64,000 bases of DNA, taken from Planctomycetia bacterium. GTDB taxonomy: Bacteria > Planctomycetota > Phycisphaerae > UBA1845 > UTPLA1. Location of the stretch: assembly GCA_015075745.1 (NCBI GenBank), contig JABTTW010000001.1:1302001-1366000 (forward strand). Direction: 5' to 3'. The position numbers and the translations under genes were made by a program. Positions within the stretch are counted from its first letter, which is position 1, and the number at the start of each line of letters is the position of its first letter. Below the pieces are notes generated by a model. It was given only the letters and a program-made list of their open reading frames with translations. It had not been told where the DNA came from and made no database searches. Below, piece after piece: positions 53,566-61,920 of the stretch.

Positions 53566-54036
53566 CTAATTCGCCGCCATTGCGATATCGGGAACGGCCC
53601 GCAGGAACGCGCCGAGGGCAATAACCGCCAGGGCGAGGAGGATGTTCAACGTCAGCCAGCGTTTGCGCTTTTTGCGCAGGCCCTCGAAGGCCGTAGACTT
53701 TCCGGTCAGGGCGCTGGCGAAGAAAAAGACGGCGAAGGCGAGCAGAATCTTGATGCCCATCGTCACGTTGTAGATCGCCTGCCCCTTGTGCTGCGGCAGT
53801 TCGACCGTCAGGTAGTTGTAGAAGCCGGACACCAGCAGCAGGGCGATGGCGATCATCACCAGCCTGGCGAAACCTTTGCGGATCATTTCGTTGAAGTGCG
53901 CTCGCGACTCTTCCGGGACGACATGGGCGGCGGGGAACACCACGAAGCCCGCGAAGATGGCGCCGCCGACGGCGATGATCGCCCCGAGGATGTGCGCAAA
54001 TCGAAGGACGAGGCTTATCCAGTTGATATCTGCCAT
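53566..54036 (-). CDS. CopD-like four-helix membrane protein
   Basis: The protein has 156 residues. ATG at 54036 follows GGAGGTG. Four hydrophobic helices, ISLVLRFAHILGAIIAVGGA, LVMIAIALLLVSGFYNYL, ILLAFAVFFFASAL and LNILLALAVIALGAFL, match the CopD/DUF2269-like pattern with a conserved His in the first helix. It may handle a metal or heme in the inner membrane. It follows 26 bases after the NDUFA9-like gene on the same strand and is likely co-transcribed. Confidence 0.78.
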   Translation of the reverse strand: MADINWISLVLRFAHILGAIIAVGGAIFAGFVVFPAAHVVPEESRAHFNEMIRKGFARLVMIAIALLLVSGFYNYLTVELPQHKGQAIYNVTMGIKILLAFAVFFFASALTGKSTAFEGLRKKRKRWLTLNILLALAVIALGAFLRAVPDIAMAAN

Positions 54037-54062
54037 TGGACACCTCCGGGGCGCAAGGCCCG

Positions 54063-55106
54063 TCACATGATCAAGTTCGCGTAGGAAGCAAGGTCCCGCC
54101 GGAAATCTCTCAGCTTGATATCAAAATCCCGCTCCACCGGAGCGATGTCGCACACCGAGTCCTCCTGGGACATCTGCACCTGTGCCGTGTTGAATCGCAT
54201 GTAGCCGGGCAGTATCGGGAGCTTCATGACCGTGGCCGCGAGTAACTTTGCCGCCCAGACCGGCTGGCTGATCAACGGCTTCCACATCTTTGCGCCGGGA
54301 ATCGTCTCCCGGCAGATGCGATACAGCTCTTTCCAACTGATCTTTTCAGGTCCGCCGAGTTCGTAGATCTTTCCGATCGTTTCAGGTTTCGACAGTGCCG
54401 CGGCGAAGCAGTGGGCCACGTCCTTGACCGACACCGGTTGAAGCCGGTTCTGCCCATCGCCGAAGTAGGGGATCACCGGCAACGGCGTCGGAATGAACCC
54501 CAGCGAAGTCACCGTGGTGTCGGCGACAAACGACTTCATCAGCCGCATGAACTCGCCGTCGGGCCCGTGGATAATGCTCGGCCGAAAGATGGTCCAGTCG
54601 AGCCCGCTGTCCTTGACGATGCCCTCGGCTTGCCACTTGGTCTGGTGATAGCGGCTGGGGGCGTTGATCCGCGACCCCAGCGCGGACATGTGCACGATGC
54701 GCCGAACGCCCGCGGCCTTGCAGGCTTCGACGACGTTGTGGGTCCCTTCGACGTGAACGCGCTCGAACGTCTGTCCGCGTAGCGGATACTCGAAGATGAT
54801 CCCCACGATGTGGACGCACGCCTCCGCGCCTTCCAGCGACTGTGCGAGCCCCGCCGGATCGAACAGATCGCCGCCCACCGCCTCGAACCGATCCGCCTCC
54901 AGTTGTCGGGATTGCGCAAGAAACCGATCCCGATTCCGAACCAGGCACACCGGCTTATGGCCGCGCGCGACCATTTCCCGTATGACGTAACGGCCGACGA
55001 ATCCCGTCGCCCCGGTGACCATGACGCGCGTCAGAAATCCGCTCGGTTCCGGCTGCGCTGCCTCTGTTGACGGGCTCTTGGGAGTCTCTTGTGCTTCCGT
55101 GCTCAT
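54063..55106 (-). CDS. NDUFA9-like NAD(P)H-binding epimerase-family protein
   Basis: The protein has 347 residues. VMVTGATGFVGRYVIREMVARG gives the Rossmann site, and GVRRIVHMSALGS with the later YHQTKWQAEGIV fit the extended SDR/complex I NDUFA9 group. The active-site Tyr and Lys (YxxxK: YHQTK) are present. A 22-residue N-terminal polar extension is unusual. In bacteria such proteins bind dinucleotide without a settled reaction. It forms a two-gene unit with the CopD-like gene and is divergent from the sugar nucleotide genes. Confidence 0.87.
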   Translation of the reverse strand: MSTEAQETPKSPSTEAAQPEPSGFLTRVMVTGATGFVGRYVIREMVARGHKPVCLVRNRDRFLAQSRQLEADRFEAVGGDLFDPAGLAQSLEGAEACVHIVGIIFEYPLRGQTFERVHVEGTHNVVEACKAAGVRRIVHMSALGSRINAPSRYHQTKWQAEGIVKDSGLDWTIFRPSIIHGPDGEFMRLMKSFVADTTVTSLGFIPTPLPVIPYFGDGQNRLQPVSVKDVAHCFAAALSKPETIGKIYELGGPEKISWKELYRICRETIPGAKMWKPLISQPVWAAKLLAATVMKLPILPGYMRFNTAQVQMSQEDSVCDIAPVERDFDIKLRDFRRDLASYANLIM

Positions 55107-55310
55107 GGTGCTCGCTCGCTGAATTCCCGGTTGACCGTCCGATCATAGCCATCCGGCCGAATCCCGCAAAACTTTCATTCCGGCTGTAACCCTCGCGCCC
55201 GAAGATCCAACCCAATATGGACTCACCCCGCCGAGCCGGTAGAATACCTCATCCTCGTTGGTCGGGCTCACAGGTGGCACGATGCAGTACCCGCACGGAA
55301 AGGGTTGCGT

Positions 55311-56030
55311 ATGAAAGGCGTCATTCTGGCGGGCGGAACCGGCTCACGTCTTCTGCCGCTGACCAAGGTGACCAACAAGCACCTCCTCCCCGTGGGCCGC
55401 AAGCCCATGATTTTTCACCCGGTGGAGAAGCTGCGCGGCGCCGGCATCGAGGAGATTCTCGTCGTCACCGGCGTGGAGCACATGGGGGACGTCGTCGGCC
55501 TGCTCGGATCGGGCAAGGACTTCGGCGCGCGGTTTACCTACAAGGTTCAGGATGAGGCGGGCGGCATCGCACAGGCCCTGGGCCTGGCGGAGAATTTCTG
55601 CGGCGGTTCGCTGATGGCGGTCATCCTGGGCGACAATATCTTCGAGGACAGCCTCAGCGACGAGGTCGGGCAGTTCTCCAAGCAGGGTAAGGGCGCGCGC
55701 CTGCTGCTGAAGGAAGTGCCGGACCCTCATCGATTCGGCGTGGCGGAGATCGAAAACGGCCGCATTACCCGCATCGTCGAGAAGCCCAAACAGCCCAAGA
55801 GCAACCACGCCGTCACGGGCATTTATTTCTATGACGGGGAGGTCTTCGACATCATCAAGACGCTCAAGCCTTCGGGCCGGGGCGAGCTTGAGATCACCGA
55901 CGTGAACAATGCCTACCTTTCCCGCGGCACGCTGAGCCACGGCTTCTTCCGCGGCTGGTGGAGCGACGCCGGAACTTTTGAGTCGCTCGCGACCGTGACC
56001 GAACTCCTGCGACAGGGCGAAAACAAGTGA
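55311..56030 (+). CDS. rfbA: Glucose-1-phosphate thymidylyltransferase-like nucleotidyltransferase
   Basis: The protein has 239 residues. ATG at 55311 follows GGAAAGGG. The nucleotide-binding GVILAGGTGSRLLPLTKVTN and NKHLLPVGRKPMIFHPVEKL, with GDNIFEDSL and VEKPKQPKSNHAVTGIYFYD, are typical of RmlA. It is shorter than the usual ~290 residues because the C-terminal allosteric region is missing, so it belongs to the short form. It makes dTDP-glucose for surface polysaccharide. It overlaps rfbB by four bases (the rfbB GTG reads across the stop). Confidence 0.88.
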   Translation: MKGVILAGGTGSRLLPLTKVTNKHLLPVGRKPMIFHPVEKLRGAGIEEILVVTGVEHMGDVVGLLGSGKDFGARFTYKVQDEAGGIAQALGLAENFCGGSLMAVILGDNIFEDSLSDEVGQFSKQGKGARLLLKEVPDPHRFGVAEIENGRITRIVEKPKQPKSNHAVTGIYFYDGEVFDIIKTLKPSGRGELEITDVNNAYLSRGTLSHGFFRGWWSDAGTFESLATVTELLRQGENK

Positions 56031-57064
56031 CTTCACAAACCGAATTCTCGCCGAAGGCCTTGCTCGTCACCGGCGGCGCCGGCTTCATCGGCTCGAACTT
56101 TGTGCGTTATGTCCTGGCGAATCACCTGGGGGTGCGCGTCGTTAATCTTGATTGCCTCACATACGCCGGTAATTTGGAAAACCTCGCGGAGATCGCCGAG
56201 GACCCGCGTTACACGTTTGTTCACGGGGACATTCGGCGCGCTCAGTCCTGCGTCGAGACCTGCCGCGAGCACGGCGTGGACTGCATCGTTCATTTCGCGG
56301 CCGAAAGCCACGTCGATCGTTCCATCACCGGCCCGGCGGAATTCGTCGAGACCAACGTCAACGGCACATTGAGCCTGCTTCAGGCCGCTCGCCAGTGCGG
56401 CAATCTGAGGTTCCTTCAGGTCGGCACCGACGAAGTCTATGGCTCCCTCGGCCCGACCGGCCTCTTCACGGAAGAGACGCCGCTCGACCCGCATTCGCCC
56501 TACAGCGCCAGTAAGGCCGCGGCGGATCATCTCGTTGCCGCGTTCGGTCATACCTACGGCCTGCCGGTCATCACGACGCGCTGCTCGAACAACTACGGGC
56601 CCTATCAATTCCCCGAGAAGATGATCCCGCTGATGATCAACAATGCCCGCCAGGGTAAGCCGCTGCCGGTCTACGGCGACGGCTCAAACGTTCGCGACTG
56701 GCTCTACGTCGAAGACCACTGTCGGGCCATCTGGATGGCACTGACCAGGGGCGCCGCCGGGCGGGTTTATAACGTCGGCGGCAACAGCGAGCGGACGAAT
56801 TTGGAGGTCGTCAAGGCGATCCTGCGGCATATGGGCAAGCCGGAGAGCCTGATCTCCTTCGTCAAAGACCGCCCCGGCCACGATTTTCGATATGCCATCG
56901 ATGCGTCGCGCAGCAAGCGCGAACTGGGATGGGAGCCGACGTTTGAATTCGACACCGGCCTCGGCCGCACCATCGACTGGTATCTCTCAAACCAACCGTG
57001 GCTCGATCACATCACCTCTGGCGCTTACAAGAACTATTACGAAGAGATGTACGCCGGAAGATAA
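56027..57064 (+). CDS. rfbB: dTDP-glucose 4,6-dehydratase
   Basis: The protein has 345 residues from GTG 56027. It is an extended SDR with LLVTGGAGFIGSNFVRYVL, HFAAESHVDRSI, GTDEVYGSLG and the catalytic YSASKAAADHLV (Tyr, Lys), plus RCSNNYGPYQFPEKMIPLMI. It converts dTDP-glucose to dTDP-4-keto-6-deoxyglucose, the branch point to rhamnose and other deoxysugars. The partners rfbC and rfbD are not in the window. The start overlaps rfbA, so the two enzymes of one pathway are translationally coupled. Confidence 0.95.
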   Translation: MTSQTEFSPKALLVTGGAGFIGSNFVRYVLANHLGVRVVNLDCLTYAGNLENLAEIAEDPRYTFVHGDIRRAQSCVETCREHGVDCIVHFAAESHVDRSITGPAEFVETNVNGTLSLLQAARQCGNLRFLQVGTDEVYGSLGPTGLFTEETPLDPHSPYSASKAAADHLVAAFGHTYGLPVITTRCSNNYGPYQFPEKMIPLMINNARQGKPLPVYGDGSNVRDWLYVEDHCRAIWMALTRGAAGRVYNVGGNSERTNLEVVKAILRHMGKPESLISFVKDRPGHDFRYAIDASRSKRELGWEPTFEFDTGLGRTIDWYLSNQPWLDHITSGAYKNYYEEMYAGR

Positions 57065-57081
57065 CACGGCCCCCAACATCT

Positions 57082-57999
57082 TCAGTCGATGATCTCCGCC
57101 GGCTGCCCGCCGACAGGCCGTCTCGACGCGAGATAAATCCCCGCGAGAATGATGAGACCGCCCACGACCTGCAAACCGCCGGGCGTCTCCTTCAGGAAGA
57201 TCATCGCCAGGATGCTTGCGCCGATCGGCTCCGCGAGAATGCAGACCGCCACCATCGTCGCGGAGACATGCTGCAGGGCGTAATTCAGCGAGCCGTGCCC
57301 CAAGAGCTGCGGCACGACGGCGAGCAGGACAAACCAGCCGTAGGTCGCCGGGCGGTAACCAAAGGCGGAGTATCCCTTCAGCGCGCAAAAGCCAAGCAGG
57401 ATCAGCCCGGCAATCCCGTAGACGGCGAGCATATACGAGAGATTGTCCAGCTCCCGCCGCACGCGACGCCCGACGAGCAGATAGCCCGATGCGGTCCAGG
57501 CGCCGCACAGGGCGAGCAGGTTGCCGTAGCTGCTGTCCGTGATACTTCCCTCTGCGCCGCCGGCGAAGTTGATGGTTAGGCCGCCGATCCCCGCAAGAAG
57601 GATGCCGAACATGAGGTTGCGGTGCATCTTCTCCTTGAAGAAGAACAGAGAGCCGATTCCCACGAAGATCGGGTTCGTGGTGACGATGACCACGGAACTC
57701 ATCACCGACGTATGCCACAGCGATGTCATCCAGAAATAAAAATGCGCGGCCAGGAACATTCCGCCGAGCAGAACGGGGCCGATGAGGTGACGGGGAATCC
57801 GAAGGATTCTCGGGCCGCGCATCACGGCAAGCAGCGGCACGAGGACCAGCGTCGCGATGAAGAGCCTCGCGGCCGCCGTGACCGCAGCCGGGGCGTCATC
57901 GCAAAAACGCACGAGAATCGCCGCGGAGGAAATGGAGACCATCCCCACGGCGAGAATCACCGGCACCACGGACGGGCTATTTTTCTGGCCGCTTTTCAA
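57082..57999 (-). CDS. DMT/EamA family transporter
   Basis: The protein has 305 residues from TTG 57999, which follows GGAG; an ATG at 58089 would add ~30 polar residues. Ten membrane helices in two EamA halves start at PVILAVGMVSISSAAILVRF and end GLIILAGIYLASRRPV, with the pair MTSLWHTSVMSSVVIVTTNP and NYALQHVSATMVAVCILAEP. It is a drug/metabolite transporter of unknown substrate. It is convergent with rfbB at its 3' end (17 bases). Confidence 0.87.
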   Translation of the reverse strand: MKSGQKNSPSVVPVILAVGMVSISSAAILVRFCDDAPAAVTAAARLFIATLVLVPLLAVMRGPRILRIPRHLIGPVLLGGMFLAAHFYFWMTSLWHTSVMSSVVIVTTNPIFVGIGSLFFFKEKMHRNLMFGILLAGIGGLTINFAGGAEGSITDSSYGNLLALCGAWTASGYLLVGRRVRRELDNLSYMLAVYGIAGLILLGFCALKGYSAFGYRPATYGWFVLLAVVPQLLGHGSLNYALQHVSATMVAVCILAEPIGASILAMIFLKETPGGLQVVGGLIILAGIYLASRRPVGGQPAEIID

Positions 58000-59173
58000 A
58001 TCAAGGGCTCCGCGATGGAAAGTCGAACCTACCTCTTCGACTTGGGCGGATTGTCGGTCGGCGCCGGGTGCGCCGCCAGCGGCACCCATCGAGAAGCGGG
58101 CGCGGCGTAAAAAATAGAGCGGCCGTGGTGGACTCCCGCGTCCCACCACGGCCTTATCGCAGATGGCCGCACAGCCTCTCCCCAACTCTGGCGCGGCTTC
58201 CGCGTTATCGTGATCGGCCCAAACCCCTCACAAGAATCGCTGAGGCGCCGGACAACCAAGGGCGCGATTGCTCGCGCGCCGACCGCTCAACGGGTTCTCT
58301 TTTTGCCGATCACGCTTAGTCATGGCGCCCCGCACTCTACCTCTCGCACTTGCGATTCCCCCATCACAATTTGTGTCGCCGTTGCCGGGCGCCCGGCAAA
58401 GGCACAGTTGCTCACGGGCCAGTCCCCTCTTCATTCTTGACCCACAAGTCGGGCGTCGCGAGGCGCCGACCGCGCGTTGCGCATCGTCCCACTCCCCATC
58501 GCCGATGCCAACAGCGCGGCATTTAGACGTCCCGCGACCACCCGTTCGGAGGATAGAAGCATGAGCCACACAGAGCTTCTGGTGCGTCACTTCCATCTTC
58601 CTCCCCCTTCCCCCTGATTGATACACTTTGGCGATCATCTTCATCTCGCAGCTTTGCATGATGTGTCGAGCGCTCGGCTCGAACGACTTCGCGCGCCGCC
58701 GATCGTGCGGACGGCCGCAGCTTCCTGGGCAAGAACGCGCGAGGGCAGGGCGTTCCCGCGACGATGACGCTCGCGGAATCGCGGCGACGGAAAGGCCCCG
58801 CCGTCTAACGCGTGCTTCTTTACCCACTGGATTAACTTTGTTGCGCCGCCGGTCTGATGTCTCAGCCCGAGGCGCTGCTGGATTTTCCGGGAAGCATGCT
58901 GAAGTGCGAGTTCCGCGCTTCCACGGCGGCGTCTGAATAAACGCCGCCTGACTGCTCGACCACAAGGCCGATCGGCCCTGGACAAGCCCAGCCGCCGACT
59001 ACCGAATCGCCGTTTTCACTTCCGTGGGCCTTGATTCAACTCAATGCCCGGCGATCCGCGGCGTCGTCCTGTTCCTTCCGTTTCAATTCTTCCCCGTGGA
59101 CCGGTAAAGGCAAGTGCGGCAAGATGATTTTTTCAGCGGTTCCATCCGGGCGCCGACGGTCAGGGCGGCGCGG
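58000..59173. other. Long stretch without a recognised gene
   Basis: About 1.17 kb. Open frames in both strands have Arg/Pro/Ser-rich, shadow-like composition and no ribosome-binding sites. RNase P, tmRNA and SRP RNA signature sequences were not seen. A minus-strand terminator-like hairpin is at 58110-58153, and a further hairpin (GGCGGCGT/ACGCCGCC) near 58928 has no T-run. Confidence 0.5.
58110..58153 (-). terminator. Rho-independent terminator on the minus strand
   Basis: On the minus strand GGCCGTGGTGG (58153-58143) pairs perfectly with CCACCACGGCC (58131-58121) and is followed by GCTCTATTTTTT. The only minus-strand gene that could end here is the transglutaminase at 59174, about 1 kb upstream, or an unidentified RNA between them. 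Confidence 0.75.
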
Positions 59174-60715
59174 CTATTTCTGAATGTCCACCACGTCGAT
59201 TTCCAGCCTCCCCAACAGCGGCAGAATGGACATCAGGGAATCCATCATGCCCTCGTCATTGAGCGGCATGAGGGCCAGGGCAATGTGCGTGGGATCGCAG
59301 TCGGTCTGACGCATCGCCGCGTCAATATCAACCCACCGGCCATCAATATTCACCTGCGCCCACATGTGAAAACCGAATGCCTTGAGGTCGTCGGCTCCGA
59401 GCGGACCACTGGGAACCTGCACCAAACCGCTGACGCCTCGCGCGGGCATTCCCGCCGCACGGGCCAGCGCCGCGAGCAAAACGCCATGCTCGGTGCAGTC
59501 GCCGCAGCGATTCCGCGCCACCTCCGAAGCCGTTGCGAAGCCGACATCGAGACTCTTGTCGGTCACATAGTCGGTGACGAACTTGCGCAGGGCGTCGGCC
59601 TTTTCGGCCGGGGTCTTCGCCGACTTGGTCGCCTGTCGGGCCAGTCGCTTGATGCGCCGATCGTCGATGTTGAGCGTCGTCGAGGCGATGGTGAACTGCT
59701 GAAGATCGTCGCCGATGGATGAGGCGGTTTTGATTTTTCTCAGGGCGTCCCAGTCAATCCGGCGAACGGTCAGCTCGCCTTCGTACGCCGTCATCCGCTT
59801 GAAGGTCTGCATGGAGGTGTTCGGAATGTCCGGCAGCCGCGCCTTGCCGTCCTGCGCCATGCGCAGGCGAAACGTCGCCGAGCGCGCAGCCGAAGGCACC
59901 TTGCGAGCCACCTTGACAAAGGTGTTGACGAACATCTCCGGGGCCTGCCCGCCTTCCAGCGCCTCCTCGCGCGTGGTGCGATACATCTTCACCTGCATGA
60001 TGCCCATGTTGACCACTGAGACGATCGGCGTGGCGTCATCATCCACCCAGCTCTCCGTGTCGATCGGCGTGCCCATGTTGAGCGTGGAAGTGAGGCGATG
60101 GAGGGTCTGCTTCTTGCCCAGCACGTCGACGGTCTCCTTGCCGTGAACCTTGATCGTCATCTCCAGGGCGCCGTCCACCTTCATGCTCGGCTCGTAGGTC
60201 TTCACGGTGAACTGGGTCCCCGGCTTGAGCCCGCGCTTCCGCTGCTCGAGAAGCTGGCCCCAGGCGAATCTGACCTCGGGGTCGAAGTCGTACACCGACT
60301 CGCGCTTCGCGCCGGACTGCTCACTGAGGAGCGTGACCTTGCCATCCTTGATTTTCCCTTCATAGGTCACCGGGATATTGCCCATCGTCATGGTGTAGTT
60401 GAAGGCCAGCGGCTTGCCGTCGAGCGTCTCGCGGTAGGACTGGTTCATGGAGATCTTCACCCGGGCGGCATCGCGGGCGATTTCCAGGACCATCCGCGTT
60501 GTCGTATGCACCTCGTCACCGACACGCTCCAGCGCCGAGTGCATGTAGCCGCACTTGGCGTCCTGCAGGCGGACGGAATACCACTCATCCGCTTCGATGG
60601 AGGTCGGGACGGCTTGTTTCTCAGGGCCAGCGAAGAGGGGCGAGGTGAATAGCCCAATGACAAGCAAAGAGCGAAACAGGCCAGGCGTCTGGAATGGGGC
60701 GGCATCACCAATCAT
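59174..60715 (-). CDS. Secreted transglutaminase-like cysteine protease/peptidase family protein
   Basis: The protein has 513 residues. ATG at 60715 follows GAGGAGACAAC. A signal peptide (~12-30, LFRSLLVIGLFTSPLFA) leads to a beta-rich N-terminal region (residues ~35-330, TTTRMVLEIARDAARVKIS, GTQFTVKTYEPSMKV). The transglutaminase-like core is in the C-terminal third: catalytic Cys407 in RCGDCTEHGVLLAALARAAG, His in FHMWAQVNI and Asp in RWVDIDAA. Bacterial members are mostly peptidases or peptidoglycan- and protein-modifying enzymes. The combination of beta-domain and transglutaminase core is common in planctomycetes. Confidence 0.88.
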   Translation of the reverse strand: MIGDAAPFQTPGLFRSLLVIGLFTSPLFAGPEKQAVPTSIEADEWYSVRLQDAKCGYMHSALERVGDEVHTTTRMVLEIARDAARVKISMNQSYRETLDGKPLAFNYTMTMGNIPVTYEGKIKDGKVTLLSEQSGAKRESVYDFDPEVRFAWGQLLEQRKRGLKPGTQFTVKTYEPSMKVDGALEMTIKVHGKETVDVLGKKQTLHRLTSTLNMGTPIDTESWVDDDATPIVSVVNMGIMQVKMYRTTREEALEGGQAPEMFVNTFVKVARKVPSAARSATFRLRMAQDGKARLPDIPNTSMQTFKRMTAYEGELTVRRIDWDALRKIKTASSIGDDLQQFTIASTTLNIDDRRIKRLARQATKSAKTPAEKADALRKFVTDYVTDKSLDVGFATASEVARNRCGDCTEHGVLLAALARAAGMPARGVSGLVQVPSGPLGADDLKAFGFHMWAQVNIDGRWVDIDAAMRQTDCDPTHIALALMPLNDEGMMDSLMSILPLLGRLEIDVVDIQK

Positions 60716-60811
60716 GTTGTCTCCTCAAGCGTCCGGCGCTTTTCCAGACCGGCCATCGTCGTTTTCACACAGGGTTGACCGGACGAACCGGCTGGCTACC
60801 ATGCTACTCGT

Positions 60812-61381
60812 ATGGTCAAACGACCGCGACACGCCGCGTTTTCCCACTTGCACCTTGTGTTGATCAGTATTGTATTCGCGCAACCTTCGGGCTGCAGCCG
60901 GCCGGCGCCGCCCCAGGAGCCGACCGAGTCGGCCGTCGCCTCTCAGGATATCGACGTGCTTTGGGATTCGGCCCTTTCTGTGCTTCGCAAGCTCGACTTC
61001 CAGCCGGACCGGCAGGATCGCGCCACGGGCATCATCACCACATTTCCCACGACCAGCATGCAATGGCACGAGCCCTGGCGGCAGGACGTCGCCGACTGGT
61101 ACAGCCTGGCGATGTCCTCGCTGCACACGATTCAACGGAAGGTGACGATTCGCTTTCTTCGCGAGCAGCAATGGGTCATCGACGTGCAGGTGGATATGTA
61201 CATCCTGAGCACACCCGACTATCAGATCACCACCGCCTCGTCCGCGATCAGGAGCTTTAGCGGCGACTTGCCCACCATCACCGGCGAGACCGCCCTCGGC
61301 GGGGCCTCCCGCGAGTGGGTTGCCCTGGGCCGCGATGGCTACATGGAAGCGCGCATTCTCAATCGGGTACTCTCCTACTGA
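60812..61381 (+). CDS. Lipoprotein of unknown function
   Basis: The protein has 189 residues. A signal peptide (HLHLVLISIVFAQPSGC) with a Cys near residue 28 suggests lipidation, although the lipobox (PSGC) is imperfect. The mature part contains WDSALSVLRKLDFQPDRQDR and a long beta-rich segment (VTIRFLREQQWVIDVQVDMY). No family is recognised. It is divergent from the transglutaminase gene and its stop is within the 3' end of the convergent phosphatase gene (7-base overlap). Confidence 0.72.
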   Translation: MVKRPRHAAFSHLHLVLISIVFAQPSGCSRPAPPQEPTESAVASQDIDVLWDSALSVLRKLDFQPDRQDRATGIITTFPTTSMQWHEPWRQDVADWYSLAMSSLHTIQRKVTIRFLREQQWVIDVQVDMYILSTPDYQITTASSAIRSFSGDLPTITGETALGGASREWVALGRDGYMEARILNRVLSY

Positions 61382-61920
61382 CCCGCCCCATCGACCGACT
61401 CCGCCAAGGCGCTGCGTTCGATCGACCGAACCGCCGAATACCGCTCTATCCCGCGCGCGACCCCCGGGCGTGCCCGTTTCAGGATTGCCAGCGCTGCATT
61501 TGCATCGATGCGATCGCGCATCATGAGGTAACACAGGACAAGGATGGCGCTGCGCCCCCTGCCCGCCTTGCAATGTGCCAGCACTTTGCCGCCCGCCGAG
61601 ATGCGATCGTCAATGAACTCCAGTCCGCGGCGCAGGTCGTCCTCGGCCGGACAGTGATAGTCCAGCGTCGGCAGGTGGAGTTGCTCCAGCCCCAATTCGG
61701 CAAGTGTCGCCGCGTCTCCGGCGAACTCCTCGCAAAGGTTGACTACCGCGGTCACGCCCTGCGCTTTGAGCCGGGCCAGGTCTCCGCGCGAAGGGAGTGA
61801 ACCAATGGCGATATGTTCATCCACCCAGTCGGCCTGATGCCAGACACCCAGCGCGCACATCAGGCGATTGAACCAGAGCGATGGATAAAACGCGGCGTGG
61901 ATGAGCAGGCGAAGCATCAT
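61375..61920 (-). CDS. Dual-specificity protein phosphatase family protein
   Basis: The protein has 181 residues. Met at 61920 overlaps the stop of the upstream lipoprotein gene by ATGA. The catalytic loop VLAHCKAGRGRSAILVLCYL contains the HCx5RS motif, with Asp in TLDYHCPAEDD as general acid. An N-terminal hydrophobic helix (LIHAAFYPSLWFNRLMCALG) may anchor it. This pattern resembles PTPMT1/phosphatidylglycerophosphate-phosphatase enzymes, so a lipid phosphate substrate is possible. It is the last gene of the unit with the phosphatase-superfamily lipoprotein and FtsX permease. Confidence 0.85.
   Translation of the reverse strand: MMLRLLIHAAFYPSLWFNRLMCALGVWHQADWVDEHIAIGSLPSRGDLARLKAQGVTAVVNLCEEFAGDAATLAELGLEQLHLPTLDYHCPAEDDLRRGLEFIDDRISAGGKVLAHCKAGRGRSAILVLCYLMMRDRIDANAALAILKRARPGVARGIERYSAVRSIERSALAESVDGAGQ

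Noticed and set aside
58228..58965. Minus-strand frame of 245 codons in the gene-poor stretch
   Set aside because: Arg/Ser/Gly-rich composition without hydrophobic core, and no start signal.
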